From Lepidurus packardi (taxonomy: Eukaryota; Arthropoda; Branchiopoda; Notostraca; Triopsidae): DNA of 64,000 nt. The notes under the pieces are model-generated. The model ran no database searches. It saw only the letters and a list, made by a program, of their open reading frames with translations, and was not told the DNA's origin. A program made the translations under genes and the position numbers. The DNA is taken from assembly GCA_023053545.1 (NCBI GenBank), contig JAKZAN010000007.1, forward strand, positions 2,480,001 to 2,544,000, given 5' to 3'. Positions 53,331 through 64,000 of the stretch are shown here, one piece after another. The first letter of the stretch is position 1. Each line of letters begins with the position of its first letter.

Positions 53331-56300
53331 GGCAAGGTTTATTGTAAAGACAGAGGAAGGAAATTATCACAGAGGAAACAAATGCCAACTGCAGCCAACA
53401 ATGAAAAATGCCTGTCGTCTGCTTGGCTCTGGCTGTTGAAATTAGGTATTGTTAGGCGCCTAAATCAAACCGAAACTGGGGAAGCCTAGAAATCAGCTGT
53501 GGCAGCCATCTAGCGGTAGTAAAATATGGCTCTTTCTAGTCTGCTAGATGGTAGCTCATACTTTAATGTTCAATCTTCGTCATACATACAGACTTCATCA
53601 ATCTAACTTTTAAGCGGTGCGCAAATTCAAATCATTCTTTTACGCAGTAATAATAATAGTATTAATTTCTTTATTCGAACGTAGAAAATATGTGAAAATC
53701 GATAAACTTAAGCTTGAAAACAAAAGGGACATTAAGTCCTAAGACAAGCTTGTTGACATATATTGTATTCATCTTGGTTCCAGCAATTTCTGTCCTCCAG
53801 CAACAGTGAAAAGCGGGTTATGGCCGAAGCAAATCTAATAAAGATTCTAACATGGATGTAGGACTTCGGTAGTCTCCAACACTCTATCCAACCGGCCCTG
53901 TCCCCTTATTGCCATGGAAACGCTAAGATATTACTTGGCAATCCTGTCACGTTACAGGATCACGTCACTCCTTAATAACGTCAATTCTCTCGGTCGGTGA
54001 GCGTCTCATTTCTCCCTCCTTGGACGAGCTGCACTAGACGACACGAGCAATATGCAACGAATACCCTTGGCCATGTTCTGCATTCCTAATCAGTCTTCCC
54101 GCCCCCAATCTTCTACCGACCGCGACTATATAGGATACATTCAAATTTCCTTAATTCAGTCTTTTGGAAACCCAAGAACCCCAAAACCTCCGTTTATGCA
54201 CCCACAATAAAGGACTTTACAACATGGTGCTGCAGCTGCCCGTTACTTCTTCCCAGATTGAACAAGAAAATTGCCATACTTGACGCCAGAATTGGGAAGA
54301 AAAACATTCCTTCTCTATTTACAATGGTTAATTTTTTTTTTTCATCTTTACGATACCACGATTACTGTATTTACACAATTAACTTTCCATACTTTAAACA
54401 ACGAATCGCAGTTTGGAGTTACAGACGCAATAACTTTGTCATCTCCTAACACTTTGGTTCGTAACGCAAAAAAAAAATCAAATTATCAAGAAAGAAATGG
54501 AAACGCTTGCTGTACCATCTGCATTACTGCTCAGAGTTTTTGCCCTACTTGGGAGAAATGTACGAGTTAAACCATATCAGTGAAGCTAGTCCTTCTACTC
54601 CATCATAAGATTGTAACGATTCCTGTATTATTAACTCAAGACGGAAAAGAAAACAGACAGCGTGACCTTTAAATCGCCTCAGCGGACTAACATACATATC
54701 CGCTGACCGCTTGACTGACCAGTGGTTTAATTATGGAGCAAGTAACGGTACATTCGGGCAGCCAGAAGCTAAAAAATACTCTATTACATAACACACAACT
54801 CCCCAGGTCCACGACTGTCCTCCTTTTGCCTTGTCTGCTGCGATTAGCTAAAATGAATCTGTGGGGCCGGAGAGCACACAACGAGCTGCTCTACTGCTTC
54901 CGACCAGGTAAAGCAAAAGGGGAAAAAGAAAAATGGGCCACCTCAACGAACTCCGCAACGACAAAGTCACGACCAAACGACCGTCCACCTCGTCAGCTAT
55001 TCATGACACGCTAATAAGAAAACTTTCCCTTCGATCGGACCTGAAAGGGCCCAAACGTTAGCGTGAGTCAGTACCGAAATATACTCGATTACTGCAGAGG
55101 CAAAGATCTTTCGGCTTCAACCTTGGGGTGCCAAGCCGTCAACCCGCAACCTGCCAACAATTCCCTTTCCTGCCCTTCAAAACCCTCCTTCTCCTCAGGG
55201 GTTTTTACTTCGATCTTCTCCCCCCAAAAAACAACAACAAGAAATGTCTCTGTTACCAGAGCTGTTTGGAATCTTCAACAAAAGAATATCCTTTGCATTC
55301 CCATCGGGTTAGGAATATATCTACAAAATATCCAACACCGGAAGCTTCTGTGTGGAGGACACAACATATATTGAGACGTCCGTTTTTTGCTGATGGTTGT
55401 TGCAACCAAAAAATGAAAATAAGAAAAGGAACCATCAAAAGGCACAGTTGAGATACTGCTGTAAGCAATAAAGATGTTATTTTTTGTTGTTTTTCGCTCA
55501 AGGATAAAGAAATTTGTTTCGGCTTCGGCGCGCATGATCGATGAAACGGTACAGCGCATGTGCATGATTCCTTCACCCCTCTCCGTGGAATCCGCTGCTT
55601 CCTCGACACATCTCAGGTCGTTTCCCACCGTCATTCTACCTACTCTTCTCCTACCCTCAAGAAACGTTCCACAAACTTACCTTGAAAAAACATGTCACAA
55701 AACCGAAGTTCAACTATTTAGTTGTACAAACTCAAAGCAATATCCTGTAAGAAAGTGATTCGACTAAACTGACTCAAGGACATTGCACCCGCTTCTTTGA
55801 GTGACTTCACCGTAGCAAAGAAGAAAGAAAAAAATACGGACCTTGCTGTCACACGACCTTCGTACGTGAGCAGTCTTTGGAAATAGGAAGTGCTATCATC
55901 TCTGACCCCCTTACCCTCCCTCTGTGTAATTTTTCCCAAGGACTCCCGACATTACGGAGATTTCTGTATCTCTATATATTTCGTGTAGACTTTCCTTTGA
56001 GGAAAAAAGTAGCCTTCAACGATCGTCCACATACATTGCATAAAGCACTAATGAAGTACCTTGAACAAGGAATGAGAAATTAATTCCCAACCGGATGAGT
56101 TAAGCAGAAAATTGTCCGCTTTTGTCTAGTGGATTGGGGAAGAGGAGGGGGTCGTGGTGGTGGGGTGGTGGGGAACAGAACTCTCGCTGTCGTTGGCCTT
56201 TCCTACAAAGCGCCAAGAGGTCCGTCTTGCAAAGCATCCGCTGCTTTTGCCCAACAAGAACACACCTGCATTGCTCATTTTTACATGGTCTTCCAAGTCT

Positions 56301-59300
56301 GGAATTGCCCCAGCCCCCCAGCGCCAGTCAGTAACAGTCTCGAAGTGTTCTTGAGTAGCTGTATGTGTGGAATCTGTGGTGAGTGTTTTCAAACGACCGT
56401 TCTTTAAGACGGATATTTTCAAGGATACTAAATACAAATTCGCATCAGGTAATGTTTCTTTGTTTCCTTTTACTCCAAATTACGAGGACAATTAAGCTAA
56501 TTAACGTAGCAGAACACCGTGTTTAATTAAGGCGAAAAGATGATCTCATCCAGTAATCCAGAGAACAAGGGAAAGAATGTTTGGTGGACTGTAATAAGTC
56601 CTGTGTAGGTGGGTGAATCATACAACCTTTCCCAGCTTAAAGTGTAAGGAAACAAAGTGACGCAATTTTTTTTTATTTCCGGACAGAATTGAAACAGGAA
56701 CACTATGACGGAGTTGGAATAACCCGTTTTACTGTTAAATAAGCAGCAGGTTATCCCAGAAGGCTTTGTAGTGCCAAATAGTTGAGTAGTGAGCCTTACA
56801 TGGTTTGGAAACACTTTCTGAAATCATGAGAATTTCACTTTCAAATTCAAAGAGGAAACAAGTTATATTAATAGAAAAGTTGCGAATTTACTTTCTTATT
56901 TCTTTGAATTCTTATTTTATTTGAATGGTTTCCTACCCTTTATGCCAGCTATGTCCGTTGTTTTCGTTTCCCCTAAAATTTTCAACAAGATTACAATGAT
57001 TAGTAGGAATCAAAATAAGGGAAGAACTATCCGAAATTACATCCTTAGTCCTTTTATCCAGATAATTCATTTGTTGGCAACATAGTTAGTCAAAGACTAC
57101 AGAAAAGCTTAGAATATTTGGTAATAATTTGATTAAAAAAATTATTTCCTTTTGTCGCCCCTTCCCTTTCTTGAAACAGTACTTTAAACATTTACTTCAA
57201 TAAGTGAAAGAACTCGAATAACAAAAATAGCGAACACCAGAAACATCAAAAATAGCAAAAAGCCAAGAACAAAGGAATCCAAAGTTGAAGATTTGGCATT
57301 GTTGGGTTTTTTGGTAGTCCGAGAGTCGTGTCCTGCAGCAGGAAAGCAGAGTGGCCTTCACAGTGGTTCATCGTTATAGCTATGGCACTCTATAGCAACC
57401 GTTAGGATAAAAACCTAATGCTTGTGGCTAGAGCACACTAAAAATGTTTGGAAAAGCATTCGACAACGCCTTCACCTTGACTTGGTCAGGGGGTGGGGGA
57501 AGAGTCAGTAAAGCTCGAGAAAATAACTTGCGGTGCATACATATATACACGGCACGAAGAACAGCCTCACTGACCCTTTGGGCATGCAGGATGTATGAGG
57601 CCTACAGAATTTCAAAACACATGGAAACCCACTCTAAATTGCCCAAGTTCAAACCTATTAGTCAACATTCTCCCTCGCAGTATTAACATACGACTACTTA
57701 AAATAGTTTCAAAACACACCAAAGTTCTTTACGTAGAGTTCAGTTTGCCAACGTCCCAAAGGCTATACAGGGGCAGAGAAACAGGAAATTATTTCTGAAA
57801 GATTTTTGGGGAAATTAGGATCAATTGTGAGAAGTCGCATTTTGGAAGCTATAGAGTTTTATTTATGTTTTACAAGTTTAGAACGAGTAATGAGTGGTGG
57901 GAATATTCCCTGAATACTACATATAAAATGACAAGCAACTAAAATTTAGTGTACTCGCATTTCCACAGCTTTGTTTCGTAGGACTAAAAGTAAAAGTAAA
58001 CTGTATCATTAGACTGACAGAAGAATGTCCTTTTTATCTTCTCGTCATTACGGAATAACCAAGCCGGTTGCAAAAGTTGTTTAGAGGGCAATAGCACCAC
58101 CATTATAGAAACAACTTTGTCTTAATAAATAGGGCAAAAAATCTAGTTTTTACTGTTGATGTTTTTTTTCTATCATGCCCGACGGGATAATTAAGCTATT
58201 AAAGCAAGGAATTCAAAAAATAGGGTCATATGGCTTTCTTCTTCACGGGCGTATCCATGGTACTCGAGAGCTATGTTTACCCTTTTAAACAAAGAAGTAA
58301 ACATTAACCATAGTAAGAAGCATCCTATAGCCAAATCACGACACGTCCGTGACGTCATGAATAAAAGTTTGTATGCCAATAGCTCATGGACAGCTAATCC
58401 CATCCAAAGAAACTGAAACAAAAACCTTAGTTTATATCAAAATCTCCAAATATGAATTAAACGGCGGTTGCATCTTTAATAAAGTCTCCAGTGAGTTACA
58501 CTCAACCTTCGCCCATGACTTGCAAAAAAAAAAAAAAAAAGAAAAGGAAAAATCTTCCCAATTTAACATGATAGCATGAGGTGCTGGCGTCTCGAATGTC
58601 AAAGGAAGTTGAAAACTAACCATTCACGCTCCAATTCCTTTTCTGTCTCTTCGCTGTGCATAATCATGTTAGAGCAGAGGCGAAAAGGCTACGCTTCATT
58701 TCCCCGCTCAGCCCCCAACGTAACTCATTACGACTATCTCACTGCTACATAATGTAAAAGCTTAACCTACACTTAGGGAAAGACTTATCTCAACACTTTA
58801 TACGAATTGCCTGAGAGCACAGGGCACGCTTGTCAGTAAATTTGGCCCTGGCAGCACATGTGTTAACTGCACTTCAAGCCCCGTTTTACTGTTGATGCAG
58901 GTGCTTTCGGTCTTCCAATGCTGCACTACAAATACTTTACCGGGACAATTGACCGTGTCTTGTGGTTATTGGGCAATTTAACTTACTACTTGTGTGTAGT
59001 CAAAACAGGAAACACGGCAGGGAATCGAGAAGTTCTTGCCCCCTCTCCCAATGCCAAATTTCGAATTCTTTGGACGTAGAACCTTGTCTCAGAAATGCAA
59101 CAATTCTCGGAAACACCCAAAACCCTAACCATAGCAAGCAAATAACACTCTTGACACGTTACGTTACAACTTCTCCTCAAGTCAAGGGCTGAGGTCAATA
59201 GCAGACGCTTATAAACATGTTTTTGTTTGTTGACGGGGAAACTTTCGTGCTCACATAAATTCCTCAAGTTCTTAAAGCGGAGTAAGGTGCAAAAGAATAC

Positions 59301-59842
59301 AAAAATATGTTATAGAGGAAACCAAACGAAGTGTTCTGGCTGAAGAACCCCTATGTAAGTTTATGCACATTAACCGAGCAATTAATTTTTCAGCGGTTTA
59401 AGCTCTGCCCCTTTCTCCCACTTTTCAAATTTTCCTATCCTTATAACATTGGGGGACAAGGTAAATAATTAATTACTTGGTTAATATGCTTAATTGACAT
59501 AGGGGTTCTTGAGCTATAACACTTCACTTTGATCTCCTCTATAACATATTTTTTTTACACATTTTTTGCCTACTCCCCCTTTAAAGAAATTGTTACTCGT
59601 TATTAACGCTTATAAAACACTAGTACTCATATGAGATTGAACACTACTTTTATGTATTTAATTAAGCAAGATTAGTAAATAAGAATGGTTTATAATTCTT
59701 GTCTTTCCCCGTTATTTAGGTGATCCTCTTGGGAGATTCCTAAAAAAATCTACGACACTATGGTGTTTACGAATCAAGGATTTAATTGAAAAATAATATT
59801 TGAAGAGATTGTGGGAAAGGAAGTGGGCGAGCTTAGTCGTCG
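53331..59842. other. Long stretch without a recognised gene
   Basis: The SUB1 promoter should lie just right of 53330. Elsewhere I see no family-like exon. Notable small features are a G-rich run at 56139-56172 (G-quadruplex potential), an A run near 58524-58541, and TGACGTCA at 58350. Open frames such as those near 54271, 55253 and 56129 overlap open frames on the other strand and carry no motif. Confidence 0.4.
56139..56172 (+). repeat. G-rich run with G-quadruplex potential
   Basis: GGAGGGGGTCGTGGTGGTGG followed by GGTGGTGGGG contains several closely spaced G blocks. This is low-complexity DNA only. Confidence 0.5.
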
Positions 59843-60018
59843 ATGGCCGCTGCGTCTTGCAGCTGGCCTACTACGACCTGTTCTTATTGCTTTTTGTTTA
59901 CATCATGGATGTCCACCATGACGACCTCGCTGTTTGCCGTCAGGTTATCCCAGGTCATGGCCCTCATCACCTTATGCCTGCTCCGGGAATTTGCTAGCGC
60001 TCACCAACCCAAACCAGG
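59843..60018 (+). CDS. Probable first coding exon of a secreted or membrane protein
   Basis: From the ATG at 59843 a frame runs to a good donor, CCAG|GTAAAA (GT at 60019), ending in phase 1. A more internal ATG at 59909 gives a classic signal peptide: a hydrophobic stretch VMALITLCLL, then an ASA-type cleavage site before HQPKPG. No downstream exon can be assigned with confidence. A phase-compatible open stretch after CACCTTATAG at 63727 is possible. The rest of the gene may lie beyond the window, and the large intron would fit a neuronal surface or secreted protein. The product is unknown. Confidence 0.45.
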
Positions 60019-60019
60019 T

Positions 60020-62520
60020 AAAACTCCGCTCTTACCTTTTTATTCCGTATTTTAGCAAGAATATAAATCCACCCAAATTGAGCAAAACTATTGATAATTA
60101 ATTACTAAAATAGTTAAATTACGCTAATTTTACAATGAATATACAAAAACCATGTATTATAAAAACGCCCCAACTGGAACGCCGTTTACAATACTTTTTT
60201 ATAATTATAAAAATTGAAACTATTTTCAGATTGTAAAGTCTGTGATTTCGAGAAAGCCAAACTTGATATTAGTTTCGTTCTTCTTTGATATTAGTTTCGT
60301 TACTTAGTTTAATTATTAAGTAGCAATTTGAAAATATCTGTTTTTGGCTCTAACTTTTAGAAAAACGTGATCCCTTCGCTAGCTATTAGCCCCTTAAAGC
60401 TGAGATCTTTCTTTTAATCAACGAAAACTGGTTATCGAACCCAAAACGTGTCCCTTAATTGCTACCTACCACTGTTGCCTAAACTTCGTCTCAGTAATTA
60501 GCTTTACCCTGCAGTACGATAAACTTCCTCAAAGAAAGCTATCTTCAAAATCACTGGGCTAAAAGTTTCCTGTACTTAAAATACCCATAAAGCTTGTTTA
60601 AAGCACACATTGGGGAGCTTTTAAAGTCTTTCCACTTCTGTGCCTTAGATGGGGGCAATAGAATTTTCCTCTGAAGTTGACATTTTTGGAGAAGTAAATA
60701 AATGAGACTAGGGATGGCAGCATTGATCAAGTTCCAAATTCTGCCTCTTTCCATCGCTCCCTCGTCGATCCTGAACGACAAGCATCCCCTTCCTTTTGCA
60801 CTCTCAAAAAGAAGGAAAAGTAAGATCCCCGTCAAGAAACGCCATTTAGCGAACAGAGGGCGAAAGTGTAATGCTCTTTTGGTGTTTTCATGATGCACAC
60901 ATAAAAGCAGCACACACGCACACAAACGCACACTGAACAGAAAGAAAATAGAGAAGGAGAAGATGGAATGAAAAGAAAGACAGCGAGAGAGGGAACGTCA
61001 GCCTACCGGCTCAAAAGGGATGAGACGCACACACGTCAGCTAAAATCAATGAAGGATTTCTCCATACCATTCGAGCCACCACCCTAACTTCGCCCTTTTA
61101 CACCCCTACAGACCCTATGCATCCTCCTTTACCATCTTCTTACGTACTTTGTCATGACTGCATGTGTCATTTACATAACTCACGCTTTTTGTGCCCTTAC
61201 TCTCGGTGGAATTCTTCGGGAAGAAAGAAAATAACTACACTACACTCTGTGCCAACTATCCTTCCCCTATCACCCCACCCCACCCCCCAAGGGGTAAACT
61301 TAATAAATTACTGCCTTAATATCTCGCGATGATGGATGGGAAACAGAAACAAGTATCAACGTCACGGTCAAACAAGACTGAAAGTCTCATTTTTTCTTTT
61401 ACTCCCCTCAAAACTCTCCTGCACCCCCATTCATACCGCGTCCTCCTCTACTACCAAAAAAAGCTGTAGAATCAACCCGTTAGGGAACTATTCAAAGAGG
61501 TTTTATAGAGAGATATGGAACTCTTTATTTCTTAGTTCCTTTCTATTTTACTGCTATTTATAGTCTAGACATAGGCCTAAGAAAGCTTTTTTTTATTTTA
61601 AATTAAATATATACGATCTGTATATGTTTTGGCCCAGGGAGGGTGAAATCCAGGCGTTACTAACGTATAAGGGCCTTGCCATACGTAGGGAAAAGAAAAT
61701 CGATACGAGGAAGAGTATAATACCAAGGGTGAATTCGTGTAGCATTTCTACTTTATTTCCCTTTCTAAAATAGTAGCGGAAAGGGAGGGGGGTTTTAAAC
61801 ATAAACCTTGTCCAATTAACCTGGCGAGATGAGAGCATAAACGAGAAGAATGGTTGGCAATAACTCGAGTCGAATCGTCGCATTCAAGGAGATCAAGAAG
61901 ACCCAACAAGCCCTACCCCCCTTTAACCTCCCTCCACCCCCTAAAAGCAGCTTGGGTTGAGAGAGACAACAAAAGGAGGCAATACAAGTGTGTGTGTGTC
62001 TGAGCTTTCAGCGAGACACAATGAATGCAGAGACACAGGGGCAACTGGCTAATTAATTAACAACAAAGCAACTTGCTGCATAGTGTAGACACCCCTCACC
62101 CTTCCTTTTAACCCTCCTGGCTGCTAGTTTTCATTCGTGAAAATTCCACTGTTACAAACGCAACAGCTTCTCGTGTACCACGTTTTTTGGAAGAAAAAAG
62201 AATGTGGATATACATTCCTTAATTAATAAAAATATGACTTAATTTGTATAAGCTTTAATAAGGAAAATCAATATTTTATAAATTAGGCTTTCATGGGTAT
62301 TCCCTGTATGCTTTCTGTTTTTTTTTTTTACCGGCGACAGATTCATTTCAAGTCTGTTTTTTGGTTTCCTTTCTACGCCCCTGGAATTCCTTCCTCATTA
62401 TTTTCTTGTCGTAAAAACGCACAGCAAAAAGATCTCAGTAAAAGTTCCTCAATTAACTCAATTTTCATAAAAACAAATTAATAATGTGTTCGCAAGACAA
62501 TGCACGAGTCATTTTCCGTA
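60020..62520. other. Stretch without a recognised gene
   Basis: Probably intron of the gene that starts at 59843. A CA-rich microsatellite lies at about 60896-60934 and a short (GT)n at about 61988-62000. Pyrimidine-rich tracts occur at 61080-61300 and 61900-61950. No exon is supported. Confidence 0.4.
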
Positions 62521-62521
62521 A

Positions 62522-63053
62522 GGCTCACGTATACTTTAGCTCGGTATAGACGGTTAGCATGGGAATTTTGGAACACTTTTTTGAGAAAACCAGTGCATTT
62601 AATAAAAAAAACATTTTTGACAATAATCTCGAGCTTATTAACAGGTAGTGCACAACTAAATTCTCCATTTTTCCAATTAGTAATAAATTAGCAATATGCT
62701 AATGAAGTTTGCAATTATTAAAAATACATTACCTAAAAATCTGTCCTTTGATTGTGCACTAGCTGCCAACAAAAGAAAACTTTTGTTTTAGATTGCTTTC
62801 AAATCTGACCAGCCGTTGTTGAGAAAGATGGTTCCGAAAGTTTGACGACTTAATTTGGGACATTGCTCTGCTCGAGCAAACAGTGGTGACAAGTTGCACT
62901 TTTTAGACGCAAAACAATCGTAGAAACTTTGCCGGCAATTAGCTCTCTATTTCTTTTCTTGCTTTCTTGCGCAAGGCTTTCGCAAAACAATAAAAAATAT
63001 CACCTCCATCTGTGTCTCTTTCCCGTCAATAAACTATAAGGTCAACGGGAGCC
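62522..63053 (-). mobile_element. TTAA-site TIR element, copy 4
   Basis: Same orientation as copy 3. The left end is GTAA (mutated TTAA) then GGCTCACGTATACTTTAGCTCG. The right end is ATAAGGTCAACGGGAGCC then TTAA (63054-63057). The body matches copy 3 at the same length (about 530 bases) without the insert of copy 2. Confidence 0.8.
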
Positions 63054-63057
63054 TTAA

Positions 63058-64000
63058 TGATTCAATGATGTGTTTCTTAAAAATAAGACTGGAAGGTTAA
63101 GCATTCGTCATGTAGTGTATCCTCCGTGTTAGTCTATACAGAGAGTACTTTCTGTACTGTTCCTCACGTACCGTACCCTCGGCTTCCCTACCTTTCTGTT
63201 ACAAGCACTTGCCAAAACGCCTTTAACTCTCCAAGCCCCAATATTGTGTGTGCCGCAGATCTTACAACTAATTCAAGTTGCTAAATAATTCAAATAAACC
63301 AACTATTAGAAAGAAAAACGAAACGACTAGAACGTCTATCATGTATGCTAGTTTCTCCGCTCACTACTGTCACAAGCGTTTCTGAACAACCCTTCCAACT
63401 CTCTAAGCCCGACCTTACTCGCTTCCAACTCCTTAGTCCAACTCTCAATTAGTTCCCACACCCGTCATTAGATGGCGCAATGGGCACTTCCCATTGTGCT
63501 TCTCCCATCTCAATTGTAATTCATGGGACACGAGGAAACACCAAATACCGCCAGGGCCTTCATCACATCTAAAAAATAAAAAAAACATCTAAAAAAGACT
63601 ATCTTCATTGGCGAGGCTCTTTTTAACCACAGCGACTGGCTGCCAAACGAGGCCAGCGACTCAAGAGGGTGATAAAGGATCTTTTGACAACCCTCCTCTT
63701 TAACTGCTCTTTCCTGCACCTTATAGGACCATATCCCGATCCAGAAAAGAAAATCGAGTTTATACCGTGTCACGTACTGAACGTAACCCATCTGAACACA
63801 GTAGGAAAGAAAAGACAAAAAAAAACGCCACACACGCCTTATTTCTTCCTTTTTAGGACTCTCTTGGTGCTGTAAGCTGGGGGTAGTGCAGGTAATATAT
63901 AGATCGACAGTAGGGCCATCTACCCGCCCACTTTTCTCCCCCTCCCCCTTCCAACCTAACCTAAGATATATAACATCCCTGTAGAGTTCCTGCCAGCCAC
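63058..64000. other. Right end of window, no gene assigned
   Basis: A short open stretch after an acceptor-like CACCTTATAG at 63717-63726 reads GPYPDPEKKIEFIPCHV and has the right phase to follow the exon at 59843. It is isolated and unsupported. The last 50 bases include CCAACCTAACCTAAG. Confidence 0.3.

Noticed and set aside
56129..56407. Three overlapping plus-strand frames and one minus frame near a G-rich run
   Set aside because: They overlap one another, depend on low-complexity sequence and have no domain or splice support.

Overview
The window is eukaryotic nuclear DNA, most likely from an arthropod outside the flies, with a crustacean as the best guess. Genes are split by GT-AG introns that are mostly 60-200 bases long. 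Every recognised protein is a metazoan orthologue, and one is a complete fibrillin, which Drosophila lacks but many other arthropods keep. Short TTAGG-type motifs also occur. No species name can be read from the sequence.

Layout: (1) 1068-3689 (+) DEK chromatin protein, 7 exons. (2) about 7755-12132 (+) SHC adaptor with PTB, CH1 and SH2 regions; its first exon is not found. (3) 13043-13849 (+) microsomal glutathione S-transferase 1, MAPEG family. (4) 14354-18749 (-) importin-11, 15 exons, complete. (5) about 21.2-29.4 kb, a repeat-rich locus built of degenerate tandem modules with splice-like boundaries, an 80-base tandem repeat and a shortened second copy; a few open exons may code for an unrecognised protein. 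(6) 30141-46620 (-) fibrillin, at least 48 exons and about 2,926 residues, with about 44 calcium-binding EGF domains, nine 8-Cys (TB/hybrid) domains and a furin-cleaved asprosin-like tail. (7) 48991-52381 (+) islet cell autoantigen 1 (ICA69), 9 exons. (8) 52796-53330 (-) SUB1/PC4 coactivator, 3 exons, convergent with ICA1. (9) 59843-60018 (+) a probable signal-peptide first exon of an unknown gene. The rest of the right 10 kb shows no convincing gene.

Exon boundaries for DEK, MGST1, IPO11, ICA1 and SUB1 were followed by hand and keep phase throughout. The fibrillin model keeps phase except for one gap near its 5' end. The genes are not functionally linked: they cover chromatin (DEK, SUB1), signalling (SHC), detoxification (MGST1), nuclear import (IPO11), matrix (fibrillin) and secretory granules (ICA1).

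Mobile DNA includes four copies of one terminal-inverted-repeat element family inserted at TTAA, a foldback element in fibrillin intron 1, decayed non-LTR reverse transcriptase fragments near SHC and inside an ICA1 intron, and a tRNA-like sequence at 27.7 kb.
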